DNA of 20,223 nt from Gudongella sp964604145 (GTDB taxonomy: Bacteria > Bacillota > Clostridia > Tissierellales > Tissierellaceae), in the NCBI GenBank assembly GCA_964604145.1, contig CAZRXS010000026.1:1-20223 (forward strand), written 5' to 3'. The translations under genes were made by a program, and so were the position numbers. This document shows, piece after piece, positions 13,297 through 20,223 of this stretch (its first letter is position 1; each line of letters opens with the position of its first letter). The notes under the pieces were generated by a model, which saw nothing but the letters and a program-made list of their open reading frames with translations, was not told where the DNA came from and searched no databases.

Positions 13297-16127
13297 TGAT
13301 ATTCACCTTGGTTTTTTATAATTTCTAATATCTCATCAAGCTTTTCTTCATCTTCAATATGCTTGCCAATAATATACCTCACCTTTCGTTCTCTAATCAC
13401 ATGATTTATCCAACCATCTGGCCTATTATATCTAAGGTCTTCATCTATTGCTAAAACAGCCTTTTCATCTTGGTCTAAATTATCATATAGGGCTTGTTTA
13501 GCACTTGAATTTATTGTTTTTGGGTAAGTACCCGATTTACTAGGATCTTTGGTTTTCCTTGTTAAATCAATTATTTTTCTTAGATATTCTTTATATTCAA
13601 GAACCTGTTCTTTTCGCGCTTTAATTATCTCATCTAGTAAAATAGACATTTTTTCATAATACTTTGGGTTAGTAGGAGTTTCATCTATGATTACTCTTCT
13701 AACATTATTCTCAATAGTTTCAGCAACTGCTACTCTGTCCTTTTTTATACCACTTGGTAATGAATCAAGAGCATCAGCACCTAACTCAACTATAAGTTCA
13801 ACCAATGTTAAATCTTCAAACTGGGATATACTTTCACTATCTTTAGCAGAGATATATGAATCTATAAGGTGTCTCATATCTCCTTCGTAAGCTTTAAGGT
13901 CTATATAATCGCCTGAAGCATTCATTACTTCACGACGGACATTATCATAATACTTTGTTTCTTCTATAATTTGTTGAGTTTCTTGTACCGAATATCCTGC
14001 ATCTCCCATTTCATTAGCGATATTTGCATAAGCTCTTATAAAAGCTACTACATGCTTATATAAAGCTAAACGTTTTTGCTCATTTTCCTTTACTGCTCCT
14101 TTATCTAAGGTATCATTAGCTACAAAATACCTTATATATGCTAATGTATCTTTTGGTGGAGCAACAGGCTCACATAGTGCACTCAAGCTTTCTAATGCTG
14201 TATCCAATCTTTCCACTGCTTTTTCTAGCCGATTAGTCAATAATCCTTCAATATCGTCTTTTTCATAACCTTCAAATGCTTCTGATGTATAATCTATTAC
14301 ACTCTTTTCTAAACTTTTAAATAAATCCTTATAATCTACTATATAGCCATATTCTTTATCTTCTCCATCTAGACGGTTTACACGACAAATAGCTTGAAAT
14401 AGACCATGATCTTGCATACTTTTATCTATATATAGATAAGTAGCTGGTGGTGCATCAAATCCAGTCAGAAGCTTATCTACTACAATTAAGAGTCTCATCT
14501 GGGCAGGATCTTCTACAAATTGTTTTTTCACTTCATCTTCAAAGTCTTCAACATTTTTACCGTTTAACATTTCCTGATATATTTCATATTTCTCAATATT
14601 TTCTGTATCTCTATCTTCTCCAGTAGATTCCCCTTTAACATCAGCTATATTAGGAGCGTAGGATGTAATAATGGCACATTTTTTTAATCCTTCTGATTGG
14701 AAAAGTTCGTAATACTTGCATGCTTCGTAAATGCTACCAGCTACTAACAAAGCATTGCCTCTACCATTTTGAAGTCTGTCTTTAGTTTCCATATCAAATA
14801 TAATATCAAGAACTATTTTAGAAAGTCTTGATTTAGAGCTTAGTACTTTTTGCAAAGTTCCCCATCTTTGCTTTAATTTTACTATGGCGTAATCTGTAAG
14901 CCCTTTTGTTTTAGCTTCAAACCATTGGTCTATTTTTTCTTGCGATGTTATGTCTTGCTCTATATCTCTAGCTTCATATTGTAAATCAAGTACTACTCCA
15001 TCTTTTACAGCTTCATCAAATTTATAGGTATGGATATATGATCCGAAAATCTCAATGCTCTTTTGCTTATCTACTTTAAGTAGGGGTGTACCAGTAAAAC
15101 CTATAAATAATCCATTGGGTAATATTGTCTTCATAGCTTCATGTAATTTTCCAGATTGAGTCCTATGGCATTCATCTACAAAGATATAAATATCACCCTT
15201 GGCTTTAAAGTTTTTTGGCAAACTCTTTTTAATATCTTCAATATATTGATTGTAATCTGAGTCTTTAAGTTCTCCCTCTACTCGACCGAATTTATGTATT
15301 AATGAAGTAAGCATCAAAGGCTTAGTTGAATCTAGTTTTTTAATTAAATCAGCCCCACTTTTAGTCCTATAAACATCTTCCTTTACTCCCATAAATACTT
15401 TTTCTATCTGTTTATCTAGTTCATCTCTATCTGTAATAATTAGGATTCTAGAATCTGGAATATTCTCTCTAATCCATTTAGCTAACCAAACCATAATTAG
15501 ACTTTTACCACTGCCTTGGGTATGCCAAATAATTCCACCTTCTCGTTTTTTAACCCTGTCAACTCCAGCATTTACACCAAAGTACTGATTTGGCCTAGAT
15601 AGTTTCTTTATGCCTCTATCAAAAACAATAAAATCATGGATTATCTGAAGAATTCTCTCTTTATGGCATAGGCCAATAATTTGCTTATCAATTAGGTAGT
15701 CTACATTATTTATTAACTCTTCTACTTTATTTGATAGAGGATCTCTAGCTTTTTTATCTTCTTTCCAAGTAAGATAATATTTTTCACCAGTCTCAATTGT
15801 TCCATATCTCATACCTTCTGTATCATTTCCTGCCATAATAACCTGCATGGTATGGAAAAATGGCTTTATAAACTTTTCTGATTGGTTGTCTAAGTTTTGC
15901 CTTATACCTTCGGATAAAGATACAGTACTTCTCTTTAATTCTAATATACCTAGAGCTATACCATTTACATAGAGTACAATATCTGGTCTTTTATTCTTTT
16001 CACCTTTTATTGATACTTCCTCTGCAATATAAAAGTCATTATCATAGGGATCTTTAAAGTTAATAAAGGAAACTGTTTGATGAAATTCTCCCATATGTTC
16101 TTTAACTTGAACACCATAACGAATCAT
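13293..16127 (-). CDS. hsdR: Type I restriction enzyme R subunit, main segment of an interrupted hsdR
   Basis: 944 residues from the first ATG after an in-frame TAA (16188-16190); the full frame 16385-13293 would encode about 1030. HsdR cuts DNA after ATP-driven translocation. The nuclease site RPDIVLYVNG...ELK is present (Asp49, Glu63, Lys65). The helicase motor has Walker A HTQGSGKS (202-209), DECH (318-321) and TGTP (345-348). The C-terminal region (about 650-944) is helical and should contact HsdM. The missing N-terminus is encoded by the fragment at 16188-16385, in the same frame. The ATG at 16127 has only a weak AAGAAG ribosome site, so the real amount of product is uncertain. Nuclease and motor residues are all downstream of the stop, so a restarted protein could in principle keep the catalytic parts. 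Its stop overlaps the YgjP-like gene (GTGA). Confidence 0.88.
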   Translation of the reverse strand: MIRYGVQVKEHMGEFHQTVSFINFKDPYDNDFYIAEEVSIKGEKNKRPDIVLYVNGIALGILELKRSTVSLSEGIRQNLDNQSEKFIKPFFHTMQVIMAGNDTEGMRYGTIETGEKYYLTWKEDKKARDPLSNKVEELINNVDYLIDKQIIGLCHKERILQIIHDFIVFDRGIKKLSRPNQYFGVNAGVDRVKKREGGIIWHTQGSGKSLIMVWLAKWIRENIPDSRILIITDRDELDKQIEKVFMGVKEDVYRTKSGADLIKKLDSTKPLMLTSLIHKFGRVEGELKDSDYNQYIEDIKKSLPKNFKAKGDIYIFVDECHRTQSGKLHEAMKTILPNGLFIGFTGTPLLKVDKQKSIEIFGSYIHTYKFDEAVKDGVVLDLQYEARDIEQDITSQEKIDQWFEAKTKGLTDYAIVKLKQRWGTLQKVLSSKSRLSKIVLDIIFDMETKDRLQNGRGNALLVAGSIYEACKYYELFQSEGLKKCAIITSYAPNIADVKGESTGEDRDTENIEKYEIYQEMLNGKNVEDFEDEVKKQFVEDPAQMRLLIVVDKLLTGFDAPPATYLYIDKSMQDHGLFQAICRVNRLDGEDKEYGYIVDYKDLFKSLEKSVIDYTSEAFEGYEKDDIEGLLTNRLEKAVERLDTALESLSALCEPVAPPKDTLAYIRYFVANDTLDKGAVKENEQKRLALYKHVVAFIRAYANIANEMGDAGYSVQETQQIIEETKYYDNVRREVMNASGDYIDLKAYEGDMRHLIDSYISAKDSESISQFEDLTLVELIVELGADALDSLPSGIKKDRVAVAETIENNVRRVIIDETPTNPKYYEKMSILLDEIIKARKEQVLEYKEYLRKIIDLTRKTKDPSKSGTYPKTINSSAKQALYDNLDQDEKAVLAIDEDLRYNRPDGWINHVIRERKVRYIIGKHIEDEEKLDEILEIIKNQGEYQ

Positions 16128-16187
16128 TGAATAAACTTCTTGATTGACATAATAGAGTTTTTCAACTTGATTGCCAGCTGATTTAGT

Positions 16188-16385
16188 TTACTCTGCAATA
16201 GCTCTATTTATCAGGTCAGAACTATAACCTTTGCGAGATAAATATTTCCTTAGATATTCTTCTTCTATATTAGAATTATCTTCCCTATACTCCCAGTCCC
16301 CTAGATATGTATAGCCAAGCTTATCAGAAAAAAGCTTAACTAATCTAGTTTGTGTTTTCTTTTCCACTTGACCTACACCCATCAT
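16188..16385 (-). pseudogene. hsdR: N-terminal fragment of hsdR ended by an in-frame stop
   Basis: 65 codons, MMGVGQVEKKTQTRLVKLFS onward, with DKLGYTYLGDWEYRE and NSNIEEEYLRKYL, typical of the first residues of type I HsdR. The distance between this ATG and the ATG at 16127 is exactly 86 codons. After the TAA the same frame continues with TKSAGNQVEKLYY, then VNQEVYSMIRYGV, joining the main segment. The native start is this ATG (16383-16385): GGGAGG lies 11 bases upstream and the ATG overlaps the hsdS stop as ATGA. A single-base change (for example TTA to TAA) or a sequencing error explains the stop. Confidence 0.85.
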
Positions 16386-17139
16386 ATCAATCTAATCCTC
16401 CCTGTTAGTAATTCTTGCATCATACCTTGTTTAATGGNNNNNNNNNNNNNNNNNNNNNNNNNNNNNNNNNNNNNNNNNNNNNNNNNNNNNNNNNNNNNNN
16501 NNNNNNNNNNNNNNNNNNNNNNNNNNNNNNNNNNNNNCCACTAAATCCAGCTAGTCTTTTCTTTTCTGTTAAGAGTTGTTGCATAGTTCCTTGTTTGATT
16601 TTCTTCTTTTTATCAATTAGCTTTTCTATTGATTTAATCAAATTATCTGTATCGGTTAAGACATTAGCTATACATTCTTGTTCATTTAATGGTGGAACTG
16701 GAATCATCATCTTGGCTATCATATCTCTTCGTACAGAATCAACAGAAGATTTTGCAGTATACTTGCAAACTTCATCATAGAAAAATCCACTAAAATAATT
16801 AAAGAAATAACTTCCAGTAACATTTTTAAAATCCGACATAACATAAACTCTTTGGTGAGCATCAAATTTTTGATTAATATGGTGAAAAACCTTGCCTGTT
16901 CCTACCCCATCACCAGCTGTCAAAACCGCTTCACAATCAAAAGAAAATGTATCTATTTTCTCTACTTTTTGAGATCTGACAAAAAAAGGATATTTACCAT
17001 CTTCAATTCTATCTTCTGTATTTTTGCTACCTGTTTTTATAGACACGCATTCTTCAACTTTTAAATAGTCCCAATCCTCAGGTATAACTCCAATCTCAGT
17101 TTTCTTATATCCTACCCTTACTTTTGTTTCATCTACCAT
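16382..17139 (-). CDS. hsdS: Type I restriction-modification specificity subunit, interrupted by an assembly gap
   Basis: HsdS recognises the split DNA target and brings HsdM and HsdR to it. 200 codons are visible before the gap: YKKTEIGVIPEDW opens target-recognition domain 1 (about 10-150). The conserved helical spacer follows (PPLNEQECIANVLTDTDNL to KKKKIKQGTMQQLLTEKKRL, 149-196), then GFS. After the gap, 18 codons read IKQGMMQELLTGRIRLI and TGA, the normal HsdS C-terminus. The second recognition domain is therefore lost in the N run. Frame arithmetic (2 bases left on each side) shows the true gap length is 2 modulo 3, not 100, as expected for a gap of unknown size. A usual HsdS of about 400 residues implies roughly 500-600 missing bases. 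The start overlaps the hsdM stop (ATGGTAG) and the stop overlaps the hsdR start (ATGA). Confidence 0.9.
16402..16599 (-). repeat. Two direct 34-base repeats flanking the gap in hsdS
   Basis: 16402-16435 and 16566-16599 match at about 26 of 34 positions in the same orientation. They encode IKQG(T/M)MQ(Q/E)LLT, the repeated end of each conserved spacer in HsdS. Such internal repeats allow exchange of recognition domains and hinder short-read assembly. Confidence 0.75.
16438..16537. other. Assembly gap of 100 N
   Basis: Exactly 100 N, the conventional filler for a scaffold gap of unknown length. It lies inside hsdS and hides the second target-recognition domain. Confidence 0.98.
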
Positions 17140-19493
17140 TGGAATCCCATCCTTTTTAAATGTTCTTCCACTTTATTAGAATATTCTTCTACTTCTTCTT
17201 CCAATTGATCTAAGGTATTTTCATATCTTTCAGCTAATTCAGATATCCTTGTAGTTAACCTATGGGATATTCTATCCATTTCGCTATTTACTTCTCCTTT
17301 GATATATGGAATCCACTTTAAATCTACAACCAATCCTTTAATTTCATCTTCTGTTAAATCCTTATATTTATCATTAACCAATTTATCTAGGGTTTTCCTT
17401 CTATCCCTAATTTTTTTATTTGCGTTAGATTCTTTATCTACAAGTTTTAAATAAGTCTTAGCTATTTCAAATTCATCTTTATACTCAGGATCGTCTTTAA
17501 CTTCTCTAATGTATTTATTAATATTTCCCTTTGTAATATTTCCTTTCTCATTTTTTAGTGCTTCTAGTAGCCCATCTTCTCCACTATGTTCTTCTTCAAA
17601 TTCTTCTTTTTCTCTAGTTGTTTCATCTCTTTCTAGTTCATTTATTTCAATAGCTTCTCTTTCAGTGTCAAAGTATTTTTCTATAAGCAATTCTTTTGGT
17701 ATTAAATCCTTATCTGCTATCCAACCATGTTCTACAATTATATAGACATCATCTTTCATAGTTTGCAGCCAATAGTCCATTAAATATTGATATATATCAT
17801 ATTTATCAATAAGGATTTTTCCTGTAAAAGAAGTTAATAGATCTTCTGAAATTTTAAATATCAATTCTTTTGGATTTGTGCTTGAATCTATGGATATAAA
17901 TTTTGCTTTATGTCTTTTTATCCATTGTTCAATTATATTGTTAATTTCACTTGAATAGTCGATAAATTCGCTGTGATTAAATATAGTGGCTTTTAAATCA
18001 TCTAGAGAAATATTTAATTTACTATAACCATCACGTGTGCTATCTGAAAAAATAGTCTGTCTTAGTTTTGGGTACTCTTGCCAATAGTTATTTAATTCAT
18101 CAATATCAGCATTTGGTATATCCCCTAAAAGGTGAGCTTCTATATCTTGAGTATCTTCTTCTTCTTGATTATCTATATATCTAGGAATATTTAAGTTATA
18201 TTCATTAGCTTCAATTTCATCTAGGCTTACCATTCTAGAGTATTTGGCTATTTCTATCTGATTATTAAAGACATCTACTATCTTATGTACATCTTGTTCT
18301 CTTAATCTATTTTTATTCCCGTCTTTAATAAAACCTTTACTTGCATCTATCATAAAGATACCTTTTCTAGCTTCTGCATTTTCCTTATCAATTACTAATA
18401 TAGCTGCAGGTATACCTGTACCGTAAAACATATTAGCTGGTAGTCCAATAATCCCTTTTAAATATCCTCTCTTAATAATATTCTTTCTAATTTCTGCCTC
18501 TACATTCCCTCTAAAAAGAACTCCATGGGGCAATATCATAGCTCCCTTACCCTTGCTTTTTAAAGATTTAATAAAATGTAATAAAAATGCGTAATCTCCA
18601 TTTTTAGCTGGTGGTATTCCATATCCATCAAATCTATTAAATTCATCGTTTAATGGGTCAAACCCACTGCTCCATGCTTTGGTAGAAAAAGGCGGATTTG
18701 CTACGGCAAAGTCAAAAGTCTTTAGAGTACCATCAGAATTTTTAAACTCAGGTGAAGATACGGTATCTCCTTGTTGTATATCAGCTATTTCATTGCTATG
18801 TAAAATCATATTCATTTTCGCAAGTGCCACTGTGGCAACATCTTTTTCTTGCCCATAAATTGTAACACCTTTTTGCGCCTCATCAGCAGCCTTTAAAAGC
18901 AGAGAACCACTTCCCGCAGTAGGGTCATAAATGGTTTGGGATTGACTTTTAGCCTTTTCTATACCTATTATCTTAGCCATAACTCTAGATACTTCTGCTG
19001 GAGTATAAAACTGGCCTTTGCTTTTTCCTGACTCTGTTGCAAAGTTTTTCATTAGATATTCATATGCATCTCCAAGAATATCATCGCCCTCAGCACCGTT
19101 ACCACTAAAATCTAATTGATCATCTTCGAAAATAGCAATTAAGTTTGTCAAGCGGTCTACCATTTCTTTACCTTTGCCAAGCTTATCTGAATCGTTAAAG
19201 TCAGCAACAGTAATAACGCCAACTAAGTCGTTGGCATCAGCCATAGTTCTGATAACTACATTGGTCTTATCTCCAATTTCAGCATTTCCCTTTAACTTAG
19301 AAAGATCATAAAAGCTTCCACCTTCTGGTACCTGAATTAAAGCGTTTTTCTTTTCATAATACTTATCAGTTACATATCTCATAAATAATAATACTAAAAT
19401 ATAATCCTTATATTGAGAGGCATCCATACCACCTCTTAATTCATCGCAACTTTTCCACAACTTACTATAAAGTTCACTTTTCTTCATTGCCAT
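17133..19493 (-). CDS. hsdM: Type I restriction-modification DNA adenine methyltransferase subunit
   Basis: 786 residues. HsdM transfers a methyl group from S-adenosylmethionine to N6 of adenine within the HsdS target. The N-terminal helical HsdM_N domain is about 5-145. GQFYTPAEVSRVM (160-172) marks the start of the N6_Mtase domain. DPTAGSGSLLL (190-200) is the AdoMet motif I and NPPF (266-269) the catalytic motif IV. Typical HsdM has about 500-550 residues; here about 300 extra residues follow NLNIPRYID (near 434-442), with an acidic segment (EREAIEINELERD, EEFEEEHSGED) and a C-terminal coiled-coil (LAERYENTLDQLEEEVEEY). Long HsdM proteins of this kind occur in Bacillota and Bacteroidota, but the role of the extension is not known to me. 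Start ATG 19491-19493 has GGGGG at about 7 bases. First gene of the operon, with a good promoter upstream. Confidence 0.94.
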   Translation of the reverse strand: MAMKKSELYSKLWKSCDELRGGMDASQYKDYILVLLFMRYVTDKYYEKKNALIQVPEGGSFYDLSKLKGNAEIGDKTNVVIRTMADANDLVGVITVADFNDSDKLGKGKEMVDRLTNLIAIFEDDQLDFSGNGAEGDDILGDAYEYLMKNFATESGKSKGQFYTPAEVSRVMAKIIGIEKAKSQSQTIYDPTAGSGSLLLKAADEAQKGVTIYGQEKDVATVALAKMNMILHSNEIADIQQGDTVSSPEFKNSDGTLKTFDFAVANPPFSTKAWSSGFDPLNDEFNRFDGYGIPPAKNGDYAFLLHFIKSLKSKGKGAMILPHGVLFRGNVEAEIRKNIIKRGYLKGIIGLPANMFYGTGIPAAILVIDKENAEARKGIFMIDASKGFIKDGNKNRLREQDVHKIVDVFNNQIEIAKYSRMVSLDEIEANEYNLNIPRYIDNQEEEDTQDIEAHLLGDIPNADIDELNNYWQEYPKLRQTIFSDSTRDGYSKLNISLDDLKATIFNHSEFIDYSSEINNIIEQWIKRHKAKFISIDSSTNPKELIFKISEDLLTSFTGKILIDKYDIYQYLMDYWLQTMKDDVYIIVEHGWIADKDLIPKELLIEKYFDTEREAIEINELERDETTREKEEFEEEHSGEDGLLEALKNEKGNITKGNINKYIREVKDDPEYKDEFEIAKTYLKLVDKESNANKKIRDRRKTLDKLVNDKYKDLTEDEIKGLVVDLKWIPYIKGEVNSEMDRISHRLTTRISELAERYENTLDQLEEEVEEYSNKVEEHLKRMGFQW

Positions 19494-19550
19494 AGTATTC
19501 CCCCGTAAGCTAATTTTCTACAAGCACGATTTTCTTAATATCTTATATCT

Positions 19551-19579
19551 ATTATAGCCTTGCATGGCGATATTAACAA
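19551..19579 (-). promoter_or_regulatory. Sigma-A-type promoter of the hsdMSR operon
   Basis: On the minus strand TTGTTA (complement of 19574-19579) is followed after exactly 17 bases by a perfect TATAAT (complement of 19551-19556). The predicted leader to the hsdM ATG is about 50 bases. No operator repeat is visible around it. Confidence 0.7.
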
Positions 19580-19607
19580 ATTTAAATTTTATCAATAACT
19601 CCTTAAT

Positions 19608-19641
19608 AAAAAACCTTGATTTCAATTAAAATCAAGGTTTT
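19608..19641 (-). terminator. Rho-independent terminator of the hemerythrin-like gene
   Basis: A perfect 13-bp stem, AAAACCTTGATTT (19610-19622) with AAATCAAGGTTTT (19629-19641), has a 6-base loop and a run of six T on the minus strand. It lies 30 bases after the stop at 19671. The plus strand ends in TTTTC, so weak action in both directions is possible. It isolates the hsd operon from upstream transcription. Confidence 0.88.
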
Positions 19642-19670
19642 CTCACATAAGTATCGGCCAAGCATCAATC

Positions 19671-20207
19671 TTATTTCTTGGATAATGAGTTATAAAGATT
19701 ATTATATTTTTCATGAATCATTTTTCTATCAAATTCCCAGAAATCATTCATCATAGCCTCAATTTCTTGCTCTGTATAATATTTTTCAATATCAGGGAAA
19801 AACACTTTATCTTCTTTAATGATATGAACAGGATAAAATTCTACTAGAAATGTTAGTTTTTCAATTATTATATCAATACTATTTGTGTCTCCCTTTGAAA
19901 AATTATTGCTTGCTTCAAGCAGTTCTTTTACATTTTTCCTTGATACGATATGTTCATCAACTAATTCTTGCATAATCTTTTTATCATCACTGTTAAGTTC
20001 CTTATTCTCCAAATCTTTGAACAGGATATCTTCTTCTTTACCATGATGGGTACGATCAGCATATACTTTAATAAAATCTACAATAGTATCAATAAATACT
20101 ACATCTACCGACCCTGTTGTTTTAATAACACTTACTTCATTTTCAATAAGTTTGAGCATTTTCTCGATTAATCGATGCTCAATCATTAATTGTCCTCTTG
20201 GTTTCAT
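19671..20207 (-). CDS. Hemerythrin-like (HHE) cation-binding protein
   Basis: 178 residues, mostly helical, with the di-iron ligand pattern of hemerythrins. His11 is in IEHRLIEK and His54/55 with Glu58/59 in THHGKEEDILF. His86 is in DEHIVSR and His128 with Glu132 in VHIIKEDKVFF. Cytoplasmic proteins of this type bind oxygen, nitric oxide or iron, or help repair iron-sulfur centres; the exact role here is not shown. In an anaerobe a role in oxygen or nitrosative stress is likely (inference). The ATG at 20205-20207 is preceded by AGGAGG at the very edge of the window (20218-20223, 10-base spacing), so the gene is complete but its promoter lies outside. It ends in its own terminator, separate from the hsd operon. 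Confidence 0.9.
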   Translation of the reverse strand: MKPRGQLMIEHRLIEKMLKLIENEVSVIKTTGSVDVVFIDTIVDFIKVYADRTHHGKEEDILFKDLENKELNSDDKKIMQELVDEHIVSRKNVKELLEASNNFSKGDTNSIDIIIEKLTFLVEFYPVHIIKEDKVFFPDIEKYYTEQEIEAMMNDFWEFDRKMIHEKYNNLYNSLSKK

Positions 20208-20223
20208 TTTATTTTACCCTCCT

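Noticed and set aside
16420..16437. Reading hsdS straight through the 100 N to end in PLNKV
   Set aside because: The gap length is nominal; the other frame gives the normal HsdS C-terminus and an ATGA overlap with hsdR.
1..20223. CRISPR array, prophage or complete insertion sequence
   Set aside because: No regularly spaced repeats, phage structural genes or transposase frames were seen.

Overview
The window is AT-rich and gene-dense. It has strong AGGAGG-type ribosome binding sites, occasional GTG/TTG starts, and Gram-positive protein families (NlpC/P60 endopeptidase with a signal peptide, FMN-binding exported protein, hydantoinase-like ATPase, two EamA transporters, hemerythrin). This points to a low-GC Bacillota chromosome, most likely a clostridial-type anaerobe. 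I do not name a species. A run of exactly 100 N (16438-16537) shows this is a draft scaffold.

Left part (1-2930, minus strand): a P1B-type metal-transporting ATPase without an N-terminal metal-binding domain and with a CPG membrane motif. It is flanked by two nearly identical Crp/Fnr-style palindromes, TTTGACC-nn-GGTCAAA. Next comes a small membrane-anchored FMN-binding protein with its own terminator and an upstream inverted repeat. A 143-bp MITE-like nested inverted repeat follows.

2932-5914 (minus): a two-gene operon of a hydantoinase/oxoprolinase-like protein and a class II histone-deacetylase-like amidohydrolase with a C-terminal four-cysteine tail. 6092-6712 (minus) is a four-helix membrane protein fused to a CorC/HlyC transporter-associated domain. 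7010-7981 (plus) is a secreted cell-wall hydrolase. 8050-9918 (minus) holds two DMT-family transporters. 10098-10445 (plus) is a small cupin, followed by a complex hairpin region.

Right part (10602-19493, minus): a tightly packed six-gene run in the order hsdM - hsdS - hsdR - YgjP-like metallopeptidase - ATP-grasp ligase (Ddl-like) - PLP-dependent threonine/serine dehydratase-like enzyme. All junctions overlap by 4 or 7 bases except a 38-base gap before the ligase. A good sigma-A-type promoter precedes hsdM. The restriction gene hsdR carries an in-frame TAA stop near its N-terminus, and hsdS is broken by the assembly gap exactly between its two internal repeats. The first four genes form a type I restriction-modification locus. 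The ligase/PLP pair attached to it is the least explained part of the window. A hemerythrin-like protein (19671-20207) with its own terminator closes the window.

No rRNA, tRNA, CRISPR array or complete transposase gene was seen.
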